DNA of 64,000 bases, taken from contig JAMXDE010000038.1 in the NCBI GenBank assembly GCA_026770025.1, positions 1-64,000 on the forward strand. The letters run 5' to 3'. This document shows, piece after piece, positions 45,151-55,605 of the stretch. Numbering within the stretch: position 1 is the first letter of the stretch; each line of letters starts with the position of its first letter. Both the position numbers and the translations under genes were made by a program. The stretch comes from Craspedostauros australis (taxonomy: Eukaryota; Bacillariophyta; Bacillariophyceae; Mastogloiales; Achnanthaceae). The notes below the pieces were generated by a model that searched no databases, was not told the origin of the DNA, and saw nothing but the letters and a program-made list of their open reading frames with translations.

Positions 45151-46203
45151 TTAGAATGGAAGGGCTGGGAGCTCGAATGCTGGAAGCTCGAATCCGCCAA
45201 CGAGGTGGTCAACAATTCCCTTCTTGTCGGAAAGCTCCTGGGCGAGGAATCCGGCGGAGGCGAGCATGGCAAGACGTCCGTTCTGCAGTTCCTTGGTCTG
45301 CTTCTCGGCGAACTCCTCTGGGTCCTCTGGCTTGAGGCCGAGCGGATCGAAGCCGATGTCACCTGGGACGTAGTCGTCCTTGTACTTGCCGATCTCCTCT
45401 GGCGAGCACACGGCTGGGTCGTAGATGGCACGACGCACGCGCAGGGTCTCGATGGCGAACGTGGCGGCGGCGAACGAGATCCAGAAGGCGGCTGGGACCT
45501 GTCCGATCTGGGTGATGCCAGCTCCGGTCACCTCACCGTCGAACAGCGGTGTGACGCCCTGGACGCCCTCTCCGACGAGGAATCCGAGGAAGGCGACCAT
45601 GGCGACGCGTCCGTGGGTCAGCTCAGCCTCGCGGTACTTGCGAAGGAGGTCTGGGGAGGCGCGGCCGCCGAGGTTGAGTGGATCGAAGAGGCCGACAGGT
45701 GGGATGGCACCTGGGAGGTCCTCGACGGTGAGGTCCTGTTTTTGCATTTGCATTGAGTTATTGGCGTTGCAGGGCGTGGGAGTGTATGGGAATAGGAATG
45801 ACGGGTGGATTTGGTCAGTGACGGAGTGGATGTGTCGTCATTATTGTCGCTATTGTTGCCATCTTGAGAAAGGGACACGCCGCACGTTGTGTTGCCAACC
45901 GCGATTCATTGTGCATCATGTGATCATGCATCGTCGCGCAATTCACAGAGAGCGAGCTGGATTCGTTGCTGCGATGATGCCACGGCAGAGAAGATTCATC
46001 GCAGAAAGCAACCGCTGAGAATGCATGCGCAAAGATCCAAACCCATGCATGGATCCACGCATCCGCTGTAGAGACGCCTCACGGCATGGACTTACGGCTG
46101 GGGCAGACTTGGCAGCGGCTCCCTTCTTTCCGAAGGAGAGGTTGTTGAATCCCTCAACGGCGGAGAGGGAGAGGAGGAGGGCGGCGAAAGAGGTGGTCTT
46201 CAT
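45151..46203 (-). CDS. Fucoxanthin chlorophyll a/c-binding LHC protein (Lhcx/LI818-like features)
   Basis: Thylakoid light-harvesting protein, 230 residues. Exons 46203-46096 and 45735-45151 join in phase 0 (donor GTAAGT, acceptor AACAG). Exon 1 encodes the bipartite plastid presequence and nothing more: a signal peptide (TSFAALLLSLSAVEGF) with cleavage expected before Phe19, then a Lys/Ala-rich transit stretch. The mature part begins near PGAIPPVGLFDPLNLG. The first membrane helix has the chlorophyll-binding motif EAELTHGRVAMVAFLGFLVG; a short second helix follows; the third has TKELQNGRLAMLASAGFLAQE after PGDIGFDPLGL. The ELTHGR and KELQNGRLAM forms and the FDG loop resemble the Lhcx/LI818 photoprotection branch, but assignment to a subfamily needs a tree. 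It shares an upstream region with the divergent galactosidase gene. Confidence 0.92.
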
Positions 46204-47117
46204 CTTGAATGTATCTTTTTGGATTCTGTTGTCGAGCTGCGGTCGTTGTGTTTTTATGAGAAGCGCGAGGACGAACAGGACAAACAGCACAAACAGCAGA
46301 ACACACTCAGATGCACACCAGTGTGCGTCGAGAGCAGGAACAGGTACGACGAGGAGTGGAGCGAAACATGATGCTTGCAACACGAACCAGTGGTGTACAA
46401 GTCGTTGTTGTACACGATGGGATGAAAAACACGGCAGAGAAACGAGAAGAGAACAATCGTAACTGATGGAAGTTGATCAGGGTGTGCGTCATCAAGTGCG
46501 CAGGTCGTTACCATACATTCCAGTGTTGGTTGGCTGTCAGCCGGAAGCATTCAGTTTTCCTCTGTGCGTTTTGGTATCTTTTGCTACGCACGAAGATGCT
46601 TGAGAAATCGAGAATCTGGGGTTTGTCCACGAGAATTGTGAGGCGAACGCACCTGGATTTATCATGATCGTCTGACGTGGAATGGTGCGTTGGCAAACCT
46701 GTGGCTGATTCATCGCGACGCGCGTGTTGCACGTACCTCGATAGCTCTTTTCCAAAACACCGGAAGGAAGGTACTTAATAAAACCCAAATTGTGCTGCCA
46801 AATGGGTCCTTCATTGTAAAACCGAATTTTACAAATGGTGAATGTTGAGACACAGAAAAGAGAAGCCAAAGATCCCTTTTCCAGATTCTCCACGTTGATG
46901 CTTTTGTTCTTCTTTCTCCGCGCTCTGCCTCTCTCCGCGTGGGTGTTCCAACAGTTGCGCAGTCGACAATACTTGTTGGTGGTATGGTGGCCGTAACAAT
47001 ACGTCCCCAGCTTTCTCACAACAATCATCCTCGCAATCATAGCCACATCAATCACCAACCAACCAACCAACCAACCAAGCAGACTGCATAGATCAAGGAA
47101 AGGCAAGGCAAGGCATC
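46204..47117. other. Divergent promoter region of LHC and galactosidase genes
   Basis: 914 bp between the antenna gene (minus) and the galactosidase gene (plus). It presumably holds both promoters. A CCAA tetranucleotide run lies at about 47054-47079, close to the galactosidase start. Short open frames show no recognisable product. Confidence 0.55.
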
Positions 47118-48482
47118 ATGAAGTCGACTCTCATTGCGTTGATGGCGAGCTTCGCCATGGATCCGTTCTCGACCATTCTGCACCACCCATCATCGGTATC
47201 GACGACCTTCGTGGAAGCTGCGAACAACGGCCTCGGTCTCACACCGCCCATGGGATGGAACAGCTGGAACCGTTTCGGTTGCGACGACCTCAACGAAAGC
47301 CTCGTGCTGCAGATCGCGGATGCCTTGCATCAGCACAAGCTCGATGCCGCGGGATACAAGTACATCAACCTGGATGATTGCTGGCAAACCTCGCGCACCC
47401 AGGATGGCACCATCCAAGCCGATGCCGACAAATTCCCATCGGGCATTCGGCATCTGGCCGATCAGATGCATCAACGCGGATTGCTGTTCGGTCTCTACAG
47501 CGACGCGGGGTACATGACCTGCGCGCGGCGCCCCGGATCGGTGGGATACGAGGTCCAGGATGCCGCAACGTACGCCAACTGGACCGTCGACTACCTCAAG
47601 TACGACAACTGCTATTCCAACCCCCTCACGTTGCGATCGCGCTACACTGCCATGCACGATGCTTTGAATGCGACGGGCCGTCCCATCTTCTTCAGCATGT
47701 GCGAATGGGGCTGGCAGGATCCGGCCACGTGGGCATCGGATCTGGGCAACTCGTGGCGCACGACCGGTGACATCAAGCCGACATGGGATTCGTGGACGAA
47801 GATCCTGGATAAGAACGACGCGTGGTACGATCGCGCCGGTCCGGGCGGATGGAATGATCCGGACATGCTGGAGGTCGGCAACGGGGAGATGGAAAACAAC
47901 CTGGTGGAGAGCCGCAGCCACTTCACGCTTTGGTGCTTGATCAAGGCACCGTTGCTGCTGGGCAACGACTTGCGCAATCTCTCCGATGACGTGCTGAAGA
48001 TCATCACCAACCCCGAAGTCATCGCATGGAATCAGGACAAGGCTGGGCACCAAGGACACAAGGTGGCGACGTACAAGTCGAACAGCGCAATCGGCACAAT
48101 CAGCACGCCCGCCGTGGTGACATCGTTGAATCGTCGGCAATTGCGGCAAGCAAGTCACATGGCCGCAGATCATCGTGAAAAGCATGAGGATGACGTCATT
48201 GGTGTGTCTAGCAGTGAAGGCCCCTTGCAGGTCTGGGCTGGAAATCTGACGGATCACAACATTGCTCTCGTTCTGTTCAACCGGTCTCCCGTTCGCGCCA
48301 ACATAACTGCGCACTGGGAGGATTTGGGACTGGCAGCGACGACGAAGATGAACGTGCGTTGCGTGTGGTGGCACAAGGAGCTGGGCAGCTGGTCCGGTTC
48401 CTTCACCACGGACGTCGAATCGCATGGCGTTGCTGCATTCCAGCTTTTGCCCGTGGGCGCACTGCAGAACATGGGCAATTGA
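47118..48482 (+). CDS. Alpha-galactosidase, glycoside hydrolase family 27
   Basis: Retaining alpha-galactosidase that removes terminal alpha-galactosyl residues from glycans; 454 residues, one exon. The N-terminus is weakly hydrophobic (STLIALMASFAM), so a signal peptide or anchor is possible. The mature fold starts at GLTPPMGWNSWNRFGC (about 40-55). Substrate-binding Asp residues are in YINLDDCW (Asp86-Asp87). The nucleophile is Asp163 in YLKYDNC; the acid/base is Asp218 in WRTTGDIKPTW; WNDPDMLEVGN (245-255) is the following family signature. The C-terminal domain is a beta-sandwich with an unusual charged insert (about 336-362). All catalytic residues are present, so it should be active. 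Confidence 0.94.
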   Translation: MKSTLIALMASFAMDPFSTILHHPSSVSTTFVEAANNGLGLTPPMGWNSWNRFGCDDLNESLVLQIADALHQHKLDAAGYKYINLDDCWQTSRTQDGTIQADADKFPSGIRHLADQMHQRGLLFGLYSDAGYMTCARRPGSVGYEVQDAATYANWTVDYLKYDNCYSNPLTLRSRYTAMHDALNATGRPIFFSMCEWGWQDPATWASDLGNSWRTTGDIKPTWDSWTKILDKNDAWYDRAGPGGWNDPDMLEVGNGEMENNLVESRSHFTLWCLIKAPLLLGNDLRNLSDDVLKIITNPEVIAWNQDKAGHQGHKVATYKSNSAIGTISTPAVVTSLNRRQLRQASHMAADHREKHEDDVIGVSSSEGPLQVWAGNLTDHNIALVLFNRSPVRANITAHWEDLGLAATTKMNVRCVWWHKELGSWSGSFTTDVESHGVAAFQLLPVGALQNMGN

Positions 48483-48819
48483 GGAACTGGACTGTGTGAG
48501 TGGTTGTTACAATCTACACCACTAATGCTCTCGAGAGAGGGACTCAAATTTCTTCAGTGATGCGACCAAATCAGCCGCCAGTGTCCGAATGCGAGTATGC
48601 AACAGTCGAACAGAATTGCGAGCAATGGAGTACATTGAGAGCGGCTGTACATAGACGTGTTGGAAGTGATTCAACTTCTACTCTAGAGTATAATCTACGA
48701 GCTATGAGAGTAGACTTTGAGTTGATTCGATGTTCGCGATGCGCGGCTCACAGCGTCGTGCTGCTCTATGAACTCGTCTCTCAACGAGTAGGGAGAGAGA
48801 AAGAGAACAGAATAGTCGC
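48483..48819. other. Convergent 3' region
   Basis: 337 bp between two convergent genes. Nothing beyond probable 3' untranslated sequence is seen. Confidence 0.45.
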
Positions 48820-49697
48820 TTACTTGCTGTGGTACTTGGTCCAGTATTCAGACTCCTTGCGGTAGTCCGAGGACTGGGAGGCAAAGGCGATCAGGTAGAG
48901 GCCGGACATGACACTGATAGTTTGCGTACGAGTATGGCATTGCAAGATGGAATGTATCGTATTGTATTGTTCACAATGCATCAAGAGTTGCATTTGTTGT
49001 TGCGTGGTTGCATTGGAGGTGGGATGGAGAGATGACGACAGCAAGATTGGAACAATGGTTAGACGACAAGTGTAGAAAGAGTGTGGATGGTATCTTCACT
49101 GACGATACGCCACACTGTATTTCGTTCTGTTGCCACCATCACCTTTCCTGGACAGAGTAGACGAGCCTAGAGTCATATGTGGACTCTCCCAACAAGATGA
49201 CGACAACGATATCGGTCCTCGCATCCACATCCACATCTGCATGTGTCTGCGTGTGTGTGGAATTGAATCTGTTGCTATCATTTTGGTTCTTGATGCCTTC
49301 TTGCAACATCATCTATTCCAAACCCACGCAGTCCCTCCACTCCTCCAAATCGTCTCGAGCTCCAATGCGACCCCAACCTCCCTGTCAGGCAACATAAATG
49401 TAACATAAATGCAACAGGTATGCAATATAATGTAACGCTGCATAACACTCACCCGACACCGATGGCAAATGGACGGTTTCCGAAGTGGCTGACCTCGTGA
49501 CGGAACAGGTCAAATCCCTTCATCTGGCGCCAAGTGCCGTTGGCAGCGCGGGCGGCTTGGCGCTTGGCCAATGCCTCTGGTCCGCGGGTGGCCCACTCGG
49601 TCTTGCGCCATTCCAAGTACTTCTTGTGGCTCTCGAAGACCTCGTTGGCACGGGTCTGTGTCAACTCTCCGTAATTGGAAAAAGAAAGCTTCGTCAT
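48820..49697 (-). CDS. Small one-helix protein, possibly mitochondrial, unrecognised
   Basis: Exons 49697-49453 and 48913-48820 join in phase (donor GTGAGT, acceptor CTATCAG), with an intron of 539 nt, giving 112 residues. Residues 1-75 are basic and helical with many aromatic and Arg/Lys residues (KKYLEWRKTEWATRG, ALAKRQAARAA), and no cleavable signal is obvious. One hydrophobic segment spans the exon join (FAIGVGVMSGLYLIAFA, about 77-93), followed by a short polar tail rich in Tyr and Ser. Size, single helix and charge pattern recall supernumerary subunits of mitochondrial respiratory complexes or ATP synthase, but no specific family can be named from sequence alone. Confidence 0.65.
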
Positions 49698-50440
49698 GGT
49701 TACCGATTCTTCTCTTCGTTGTGTGGGTGGGTGTGTGTTTGGGTTGCTCTGTGATGCGCTGCGTTGTTGCGTTGCTGCGTCTGTTTGGCTCTGTTTGACT
49801 GCCTTGGTTGCTTCCTTCTTGGCGTCGTCCTTGCTTGCTGCTTGTTGGCTGTTTGCGTCATGCTCTTTTCTGCTGCGTGTCGTTTGGAGCGGTGCGCCGT
49901 TGTTTTGTTGCCATCGTCAAGGACCAACACAAGCAACACCATGCGAAAGCACGTGACGAAGCGCGCTGCCGTCAAAAAGTCTGCTGCAGTCGAAGTTGTC
50001 GATAGTAGAATTCGGAATCGCAACGTTTGTTCGTTCTAGTCCATCGGGGTGGAATTTGTCGCATGGGACATACACAACACCCTTTTTTCGTTTTCTGGAT
50101 CAAATCTCTCTCTAGCTTCCCTATGTAGATATACGTACTATCTTCGAAGAAGAATGCAGTAACGACAACAACAGGGACAACAGCGATGCCTTTGACGCAG
50201 GAAGCCACACATACCCGCAGAGTCCTGCCTTTTGTTATCATGGATAACATTGTTTATGCCTGTCTTTGCGCTATTTCGTTTCTGCAAACAGTTGCGGTTC
50301 TTATCAATGTGCAAGAATGAGAGATTATGCTATTAGTACAAACTCAGGTACAATTGCGTTGTTCTGGTCTCACGCAGCGCGGCGTGCATGGACGTTGGGA
50401 CGCTCCTCCACGATCTACTCTACTCGCATGTTCCAGTGAT
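49698..50440. other. Intergenic region between two minus-strand genes
   Basis: 743 bp holding the expected 3' untranslated region of the kinase gene and the promoter of the 112-residue protein gene. A Cys/Leu-rich plus-strand frame here is not credible as a protein. No RNA gene was recognised. Confidence 0.45.
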
Positions 50441-51757
50441 TTAGAAGGATCTGGACAGCATTTCCTCGCTCTCAGCGACGTTCGGTTCACGCGAGGTGTC
50501 CTTGAAGACCATGCCGGATAGCATCTTCCGCAGTGGTGTGGATCGCGTGTGTGTAGACGTGGCCCTGATGGGTGATCGCAGCCGCATTCGGCGTCGTGTA
50601 GCGCGTTCCACGCTTCTGCCGCGGCCCTGGAAGGATGCGTGCTTGGGGACCTGGAACTCTGGGTTTTCGCGCTGCAGCAGAGTGATCAACGTGCGCACGA
50701 TCTGCGCAAAGTCTGGTCGAACCTCAGGACATTCATCCCAGCACGATGCGATGAGACGTTTCAGGGTGCCGGACGGGATGCCGCGCAACTGCGGACGGCA
50801 TCTCTGATCGAACACCTTCTCCTTGAACGTCTTCGTGTCCTTGTACGGTGCGTACGGCTTCTTCAGCGTGCACAGCTCCCACAGCAGGACACCGAAGGAG
50901 TAGACATCGACCTTCAACGACACGTTGCCCTTGGACACTTCCGGCGCCATGTACCGCAGCGATCCTGCGATCTCCTTGGGACACGTATGCAGCTCGCGGG
51001 CAAAGCCAAAGTCGAAGAGCTTGACGTTGCCGCTGTGGTCGAAGCCGACGTTGCATGGCTTGAGATCGCGGATGACGACGTTGCGCGAGTGCAGGTAGTC
51101 CATTCCCATGGCGACGCCCAGCGCAACCTGCTCAACGCGTTGCAGCACGGCTCGTCGGCTGGTCTGCGAGGCGAATGCAGGTGGCATGAGCGTCCGTCGG
51201 TGCATTGAGGAGTTGGATGATCGCCATCCCTTGAGCCGGTCGGTGAGTGTGCATTCGAGGAGATCGAGGGCGAGGAAGTACCTGTTGGACTGCTCGAATG
51301 CGTTGGAGATGGGTGACGATGAGACGCCGTGGAGCTTGATGATGTTGGGATGGTCGAGCTTGGAGAGAACGGCGCCTTCCAGCACCAGATCGGCGGCCGC
51401 CATCTTGAGATGGCATGAGTTTCTGTGGTGCAGAGCGTTGGTTCCCAGCACCTTCACGGCCAGCGCCTGCTTGTTGGGCTTCGTGCCGTCGCTGTACTGC
51501 TGCACCTGCGCCATGTGGGCGTCGCAGAAGGCGCCGGATCCCAGCTTCTCGCGCAGTCGCAGATCCTTCCAGTTGATGGTCCGGATGGACTTGCGAGGCA
51601 GCTGCGAGTGCGTCTCTGCGAAATCGAGCTTGCCTTCGGCGTACGATCCTGGCGTCTGGAATGCCATGGATCCATCATCGTTGTATCCCAACGACTTGGT
51701 GGGTCTCAGTGTTGTCAACGGAGCAGGGAAAGACATGGATTCTGTGTTTGGGACCAT
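50441..51757 (-). CDS. TKL-like serine/threonine protein kinase
   Basis: Protein kinase of 438 residues with a 60-residue N-terminal extension and a basic Arg/Ser-rich tail of about 65 residues. The glycine loop is LGSGAF (72-77); the ATP lysine is Lys102 in LAVKVL; the helix-C Glu is probably Glu127; the catalytic loop is IRDLKPCN (229-236); the metal site is DFG (249-251); and MAPEV ends the activation segment (270-274). The catalytic loop has Ile in place of the usual His of HRD, while the catalytic Asp231 and Asn236 remain, so activity is expected. The GFDHSGNVKLFDFG and GSLRYMAPEV phrases resemble a TKL-like kinase group common in diatoms. The substrate is unknown. It is encoded in one exon. 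Confidence 0.9.
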   Translation of the reverse strand: MVPNTESMSFPAPLTTLRPTKSLGYNDDGSMAFQTPGSYAEGKLDFAETHSQLPRKSIRTINWKDLRLREKLGSGAFCDAHMAQVQQYSDGTKPNKQALAVKVLGTNALHHRNSCHLKMAAADLVLEGAVLSKLDHPNIIKLHGVSSSPISNAFEQSNRYFLALDLLECTLTDRLKGWRSSNSSMHRRTLMPPAFASQTSRRAVLQRVEQVALGVAMGMDYLHSRNVVIRDLKPCNVGFDHSGNVKLFDFGFARELHTCPKEIAGSLRYMAPEVSKGNVSLKVDVYSFGVLLWELCTLKKPYAPYKDTKTFKEKVFDQRCRPQLRGIPSGTLKRLIASCWDECPEVRPDFAQIVRTLITLLQRENPEFQVPKHASFQGRGRSVERATRRRMRLRSPIRATSTHTRSTPLRKMLSGMVFKDTSREPNVAESEEMLSRSF

Positions 51758-51810
51758 TGCTGAATCGCTTCAAGAGTTTTTTTGTATTTTGTGAGTCGAA
51801 TTGAGTTGAT

Positions 51811-51856
51811 GGGTGATGTAATGGGTGATGTAATGAGTGATGTAATGAGTGATGTG
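51811..51856. repeat. 12-bp tandem repeat upstream of kinase gene
   Basis: Four tandem copies of a GRGTGATGTAAT unit lie 54 bp upstream of the kinase start codon, inside the 350-bp gap between that gene and the transposon. The rest of the gap shows no gene; near 52024-52076 a short ACCACCGCCAATGYG motif occurs twice. Confidence 0.8.
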
Positions 51857-52110
51857 TGCGTGTTTTTGGGCGTTTCAGAGTTTGGCTCAATTGAATTTTA
51901 TGGAGATGTGGAGCACAGGTGTTTGAGATGTACGAACACGACCACGACCGTAAACATGATCAGAGAGCGAAGATGATCTGATTGAGCGGCTCGCACAATA
52001 GCCGGTGAAATTGTCTCTCTGTGATGTGGACACCACCGCCAATGCGACGTGTGCACCACCGCCAATGTGATGGACATCACGCAACGTGGATCGTGTCTTG
52101 GTTGCGCAAG

Positions 52111-52141
52111 GGAACCGCGGTAAAGACCATATAATGGTCGG
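52111..52141 (+). repeat. Left terminal inverted repeat of the transposon
   Basis: Matches the right end in inverted orientation over 31 bp with one mismatch (position 24 of the repeat). It contains an inner palindrome GACCAT-ATA-ATGGTC that could form a small hairpin or a dimeric transposase site. Confidence 0.9.
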
Positions 52142-53078
52142 ATTTTGCTTTGCTCACGCTTGAGGCGTGTTGTACGGTTTTGGGATCTGTCGAGTCAAGC
52201 ACTAATGGGATTACTAGAGCACGCCTTTCCGGTGTCGACATGACGTTGCGCTTATTTACGTACGTGCTCGACATGTCCTGCACTGTGTGCCAATGCCAAT
52301 GACGTCCGCTTCGCGCTCGTTCAACCCCTGTCGTGTCTGCTCCAAGACATGCCAATTTCCAGACCCACGACATCGCAGCGCTGTCTTCTTGCCAATATGG
52401 CAGTCCCGTACGACAGCCTCGCTTTCCGCACAAATCTTGATTCGCAACAGCCGTTTGCGTTCTTCCGCTTCCTGCTCGTGGGGTTCCTGTTCACACCACG
52501 TTTGATTCAGGTGAAGGGCTCCCAACAATATGCGCCATACCTCGTGCTCCAGAGACTCATTGGCTTCGATTCGCCAACTGCAGAACTCAACACGAGAAAA
52601 GGTCACATTCTTTTTGTTCGTGCCTGCCTGAGCGTCGCGTGACTCCCCAACGTTCCTCGCGATGATGACCGCATTCTTTGCTGATGACCCCATGGCGCTG
52701 GCACGCCAACCGTAGTGGACAGTGGTGGCGACCACAAACCCGTCCCTCCGCTCTACGTCGTTGTGGTTGGGTGGCCAAGATGCCTTGCTGATGTTGCCAT
52801 TCGTTTGTTCATGATGTAAACCGGGACTCTCTTGGGCAAGCGTTGGTGTCTCCTCGTCTCCTTCGTCCTCCTGGACTGGCTATTCAGTGCGTCCCACATG
52901 CAACCACAACAAGGTAGTCCTTCAAACCTCCAACAGCAAAACGTAGCACTAAATTTACTACCCCGTAATCAGGACACCCTAACAACACTCACTCAAACAG
53001 GCAAGGGGGGCATGTGGGATGAACCTTTTGTGCTTGCTAAAGTTGGGCTATTTGTTACTACTAAGTGGGACGGGCTAA

Positions 53079-54328
53079 TTAGTGTGTGTGCTGTTCATCT
53101 GCTTGGGCGATGGCACGTTCGCGTGCTTCTTGCATCGCGACGACCACGTCAAACGAGGGGAAACCGTTGCTCAATTCAATTTGGGTGAGGATGGCAACCG
53201 CGTTGAATGCAAGGCGATGCTTGTCGACGTGGTGCCGCCACTTCAGGTGCATGCATTGCCAGTGCTTGATTCGCCTGTTGACCGTTTCGTGGCGGCACCG
53301 CATGATGCCATCCGCGCGAAAAGTTGGGGGAAACACACAAGGGTCCCCACGGTATCCGGCATCTGCGACGACGACTTCGTGTTGCACTAATTTCGGCTTC
53401 AGGCCCAGGCGGAAGATCGAAAGATCGTTCAACAGGCCACACGGGAAAGGCCCATTCGCCCAAACAATCTCGCCAGTAGAAATCGCAACTGCCAACTCGT
53501 AACGCAAACCGGCAGCGCGAAATTTGAACGAGTACCACTTCTTGTCAAACGGTTTCGGTTCGGTGATTCGCATGTCGGTCCCGTCAACAGTGACAAGAGC
53601 TTTTGCGTTGTGACTTGCGCCAACGAAACGACGGTTCCAGACGATCTGTCAATTGGAGCGGTACCAAGAAAAAGAACATGTGTGAGTGAATGGAGTGAAG
53701 ATAATTTAGTGTCGTAGTTCGGGTGTGCGAATTTATTAGTACTTACAATGCGGTCCTTAACGGTTTCAACGGCTGCCATCATCAGCCACATCCACTTGCG
53801 AAGTGTCTTCGCGGAACACTTGCACACTGCAGCGAGCGCAGTCTCAGACACGTACAGACGAAGAAACGCGCACGTCCAAAGGAGATGTTTGGGTTTGGCC
53901 CCGCGCGGGAGAGCTCGAGCGCCTACGAGCTCGTTCCACAAGATGTGCACGATGTCAGGATGCGTTCCGAACACAGACGCGAACTGTCGCAAGGATTCCA
54001 CGGAAAGATCGTTCGCAAGCATGCCCCTTGGGCGAGACCCAATCAGTCCGAACCCCAAAACAGCGAAAGTTCCGCGTGGGAGTAACATGATTTGACTTCT
54101 TGCGAATTTGTGAGCTCTTTGTTCCTCTTCAAATATCAAAATGAGGCGAAAACCAACAATGTCAAAAAGTAACCGTTGCAACAGTAGAAATAGTGTGTAA
54201 GCAAACTGCAACTTGGTAAGGTGGAATCGGCATTTCTCCGCGAACTCTGCGTGACTCCTGGTAGACCAGTTGTTGTCTCCTTTTGCCGTTGGGGAGCTGC
54301 TCTCATGATGCGCTACCCAGGGGCGCAA
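53079..54328 (-). CDS. PIF/Harbinger-like DDE transposase
   Basis: Catalyses excision and insertion of the element. Exons 54328-53747 and 53645-53079 join in phase 0 (donor GTAAGT, acceptor TTGACAG; 101-nt intron), giving up to 382 residues. Exon 1 holds a helix-turn-helix-like region (about 105-190) with ETALAAVCKCSAKTLRKWMW. Exon 2 holds the nuclease core: Asp215 in TVDGTD, Asp268 in GLLNDLSIFR, and Glu314 in CRHETVNRRIKHW, plus the conserved ADAGYRGD. The phrase GLRYELAVAISTGEIVWANG is typical of the DDE_Tnp_4 type in stramenopile elements. All three catalytic residues are present. The true start may be downstream (for example at MLLPRGTF), since the first 80 residues are less convincing. 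Confidence 0.88.
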
Positions 54329-54769
54329 GACAGCAGAGAACGCAACAAACGCGTACTATTCTCCCACGACGCCGCTGTCAAGTGTGCTTCGTCGTGTCCA
54401 AGATGCCGGCAAAGACAGAATTCAACGGAACAAAACGTCAGATTATATTCTTCGTCGCTGTATATTGTTATTATCCCAGCATCTTCATGACTTCGTGGTG
54501 GCTCTCATGGACGAACGAGTGCGCTGTGCCCTTTGTACGCGTTTGCAAGCAAGGCACACTGCGGAGGGCGGAGAAACGATGTTTCGAGGCTGGAGTCATC
54601 CTTTGTGATGTCTCATCCCTTGCCAACATTGTACTGTATTCTACTACTACTCCATTCCCGAGTGGACTTCCACACAGTCAGAAGATAATTGATCACCAGT
54701 CATGATTACGCTAAACCGATCCTCGCAACGCATTTGAAATCGTGCCCGATGTCGTGACTAGGTCGTGTG

Positions 54770-55070
54770 CAAGTCGCACTCATGTCGCGAATACGTTGCG
54801 TCCACATGCATCCGTGGTGGAGTTCGCGTCGTGCTCTCGTCGTGTTCATGTCACGTTTACGTTGGGTGCATGTCGCGTGCATGTCAAGTTGACGTTGCGT
54901 GCCATGTTGCGTTCACGATGCGTCCATGTCGCGTTGACAACGCGTGCATGCCGCGCTCACGTTGCTTTCGTGTTGCGCTCACGCCGCGTTCACGCCGCGT
55001 TCGCGCCATGTTCACGCCATGTTTACGTTGCGCTCGCGCCATGTTCACGTCGCGCTCGCATGATGTCGAT
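54770..55070. repeat. Degenerate short tandem repeats (CATGTCGCGTTCACG-like)
   Basis: Roughly 12- to 15-bp units resembling CATGTYGCGYTCACG recur about twenty times with much variation, for example cgctcacgccgcgttcacgc. Rich in CpG. Lies inside the transposon. Confidence 0.7.
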
Positions 55071-55439
55071 TGCACGTCGTTTGCATTCCCTTTTGGTGTC
55101 CATCTCTGCGAGATCAACATGTCACATACGACACTATAACTTATAGGAATTTGTCACAATGCCATACGTTCCTAGTATTCAAATCCTGCGGAGTACAACT
55201 CTCATGCTAATTGTGATTGTAAATGCTGTAACCAATCAATATCATTCAAATAGTCTGAATGGTATCGATGGTATGCTATTATCCATCGAAGCTTATTGTA
55301 GTTTATGCACTATTTCGCTGTTTACAACACAACTTGACTCGATAACGTAGCATGGTACAGATTGAGCGCTTGTCACAGCGACAAATCTGCGGTAATTGGA
55401 TGCTCATTTGGTGCTCATTTCGTGTCGATGTGTTCTCTG

Positions 55440-55605
55440 TGACTGTCCTGTGCCGTGTCTCCGGACGTCCTGGTTCGTGTCTGGTGCGATTCTGTGCCAT
55501 GTCTCCACCCATCCTGGCTCGTTTCTAACACGATTCCATGTTGCATCCACGAAGATCCTGGTTCGTGTCTGCGGTTATTCCATGTCGTGTCGGTGTCTAT
55601 TCCGA
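55440..55605. repeat. Degenerate 44- to 60-bp tandem repeat
   Basis: Three to four diverged copies of a unit holding YCATGTC, then ATCCTGGYTCGTKTCT, then CGATT or GTTATT. Lies inside the transposon, between its two genes. Confidence 0.65.

Noticed and set aside
47190-48425. Minus-strand frame of 411 codons
   Set aside because: Antisense to the GH27 galactosidase, whose catalytic motifs are clear.
54742-55146. Plus-strand frame with Arg/His/Ser repeats
   Set aside because: Translation of a degenerate CpG-rich tandem repeat inside the transposon; no domain and poor coding signs.
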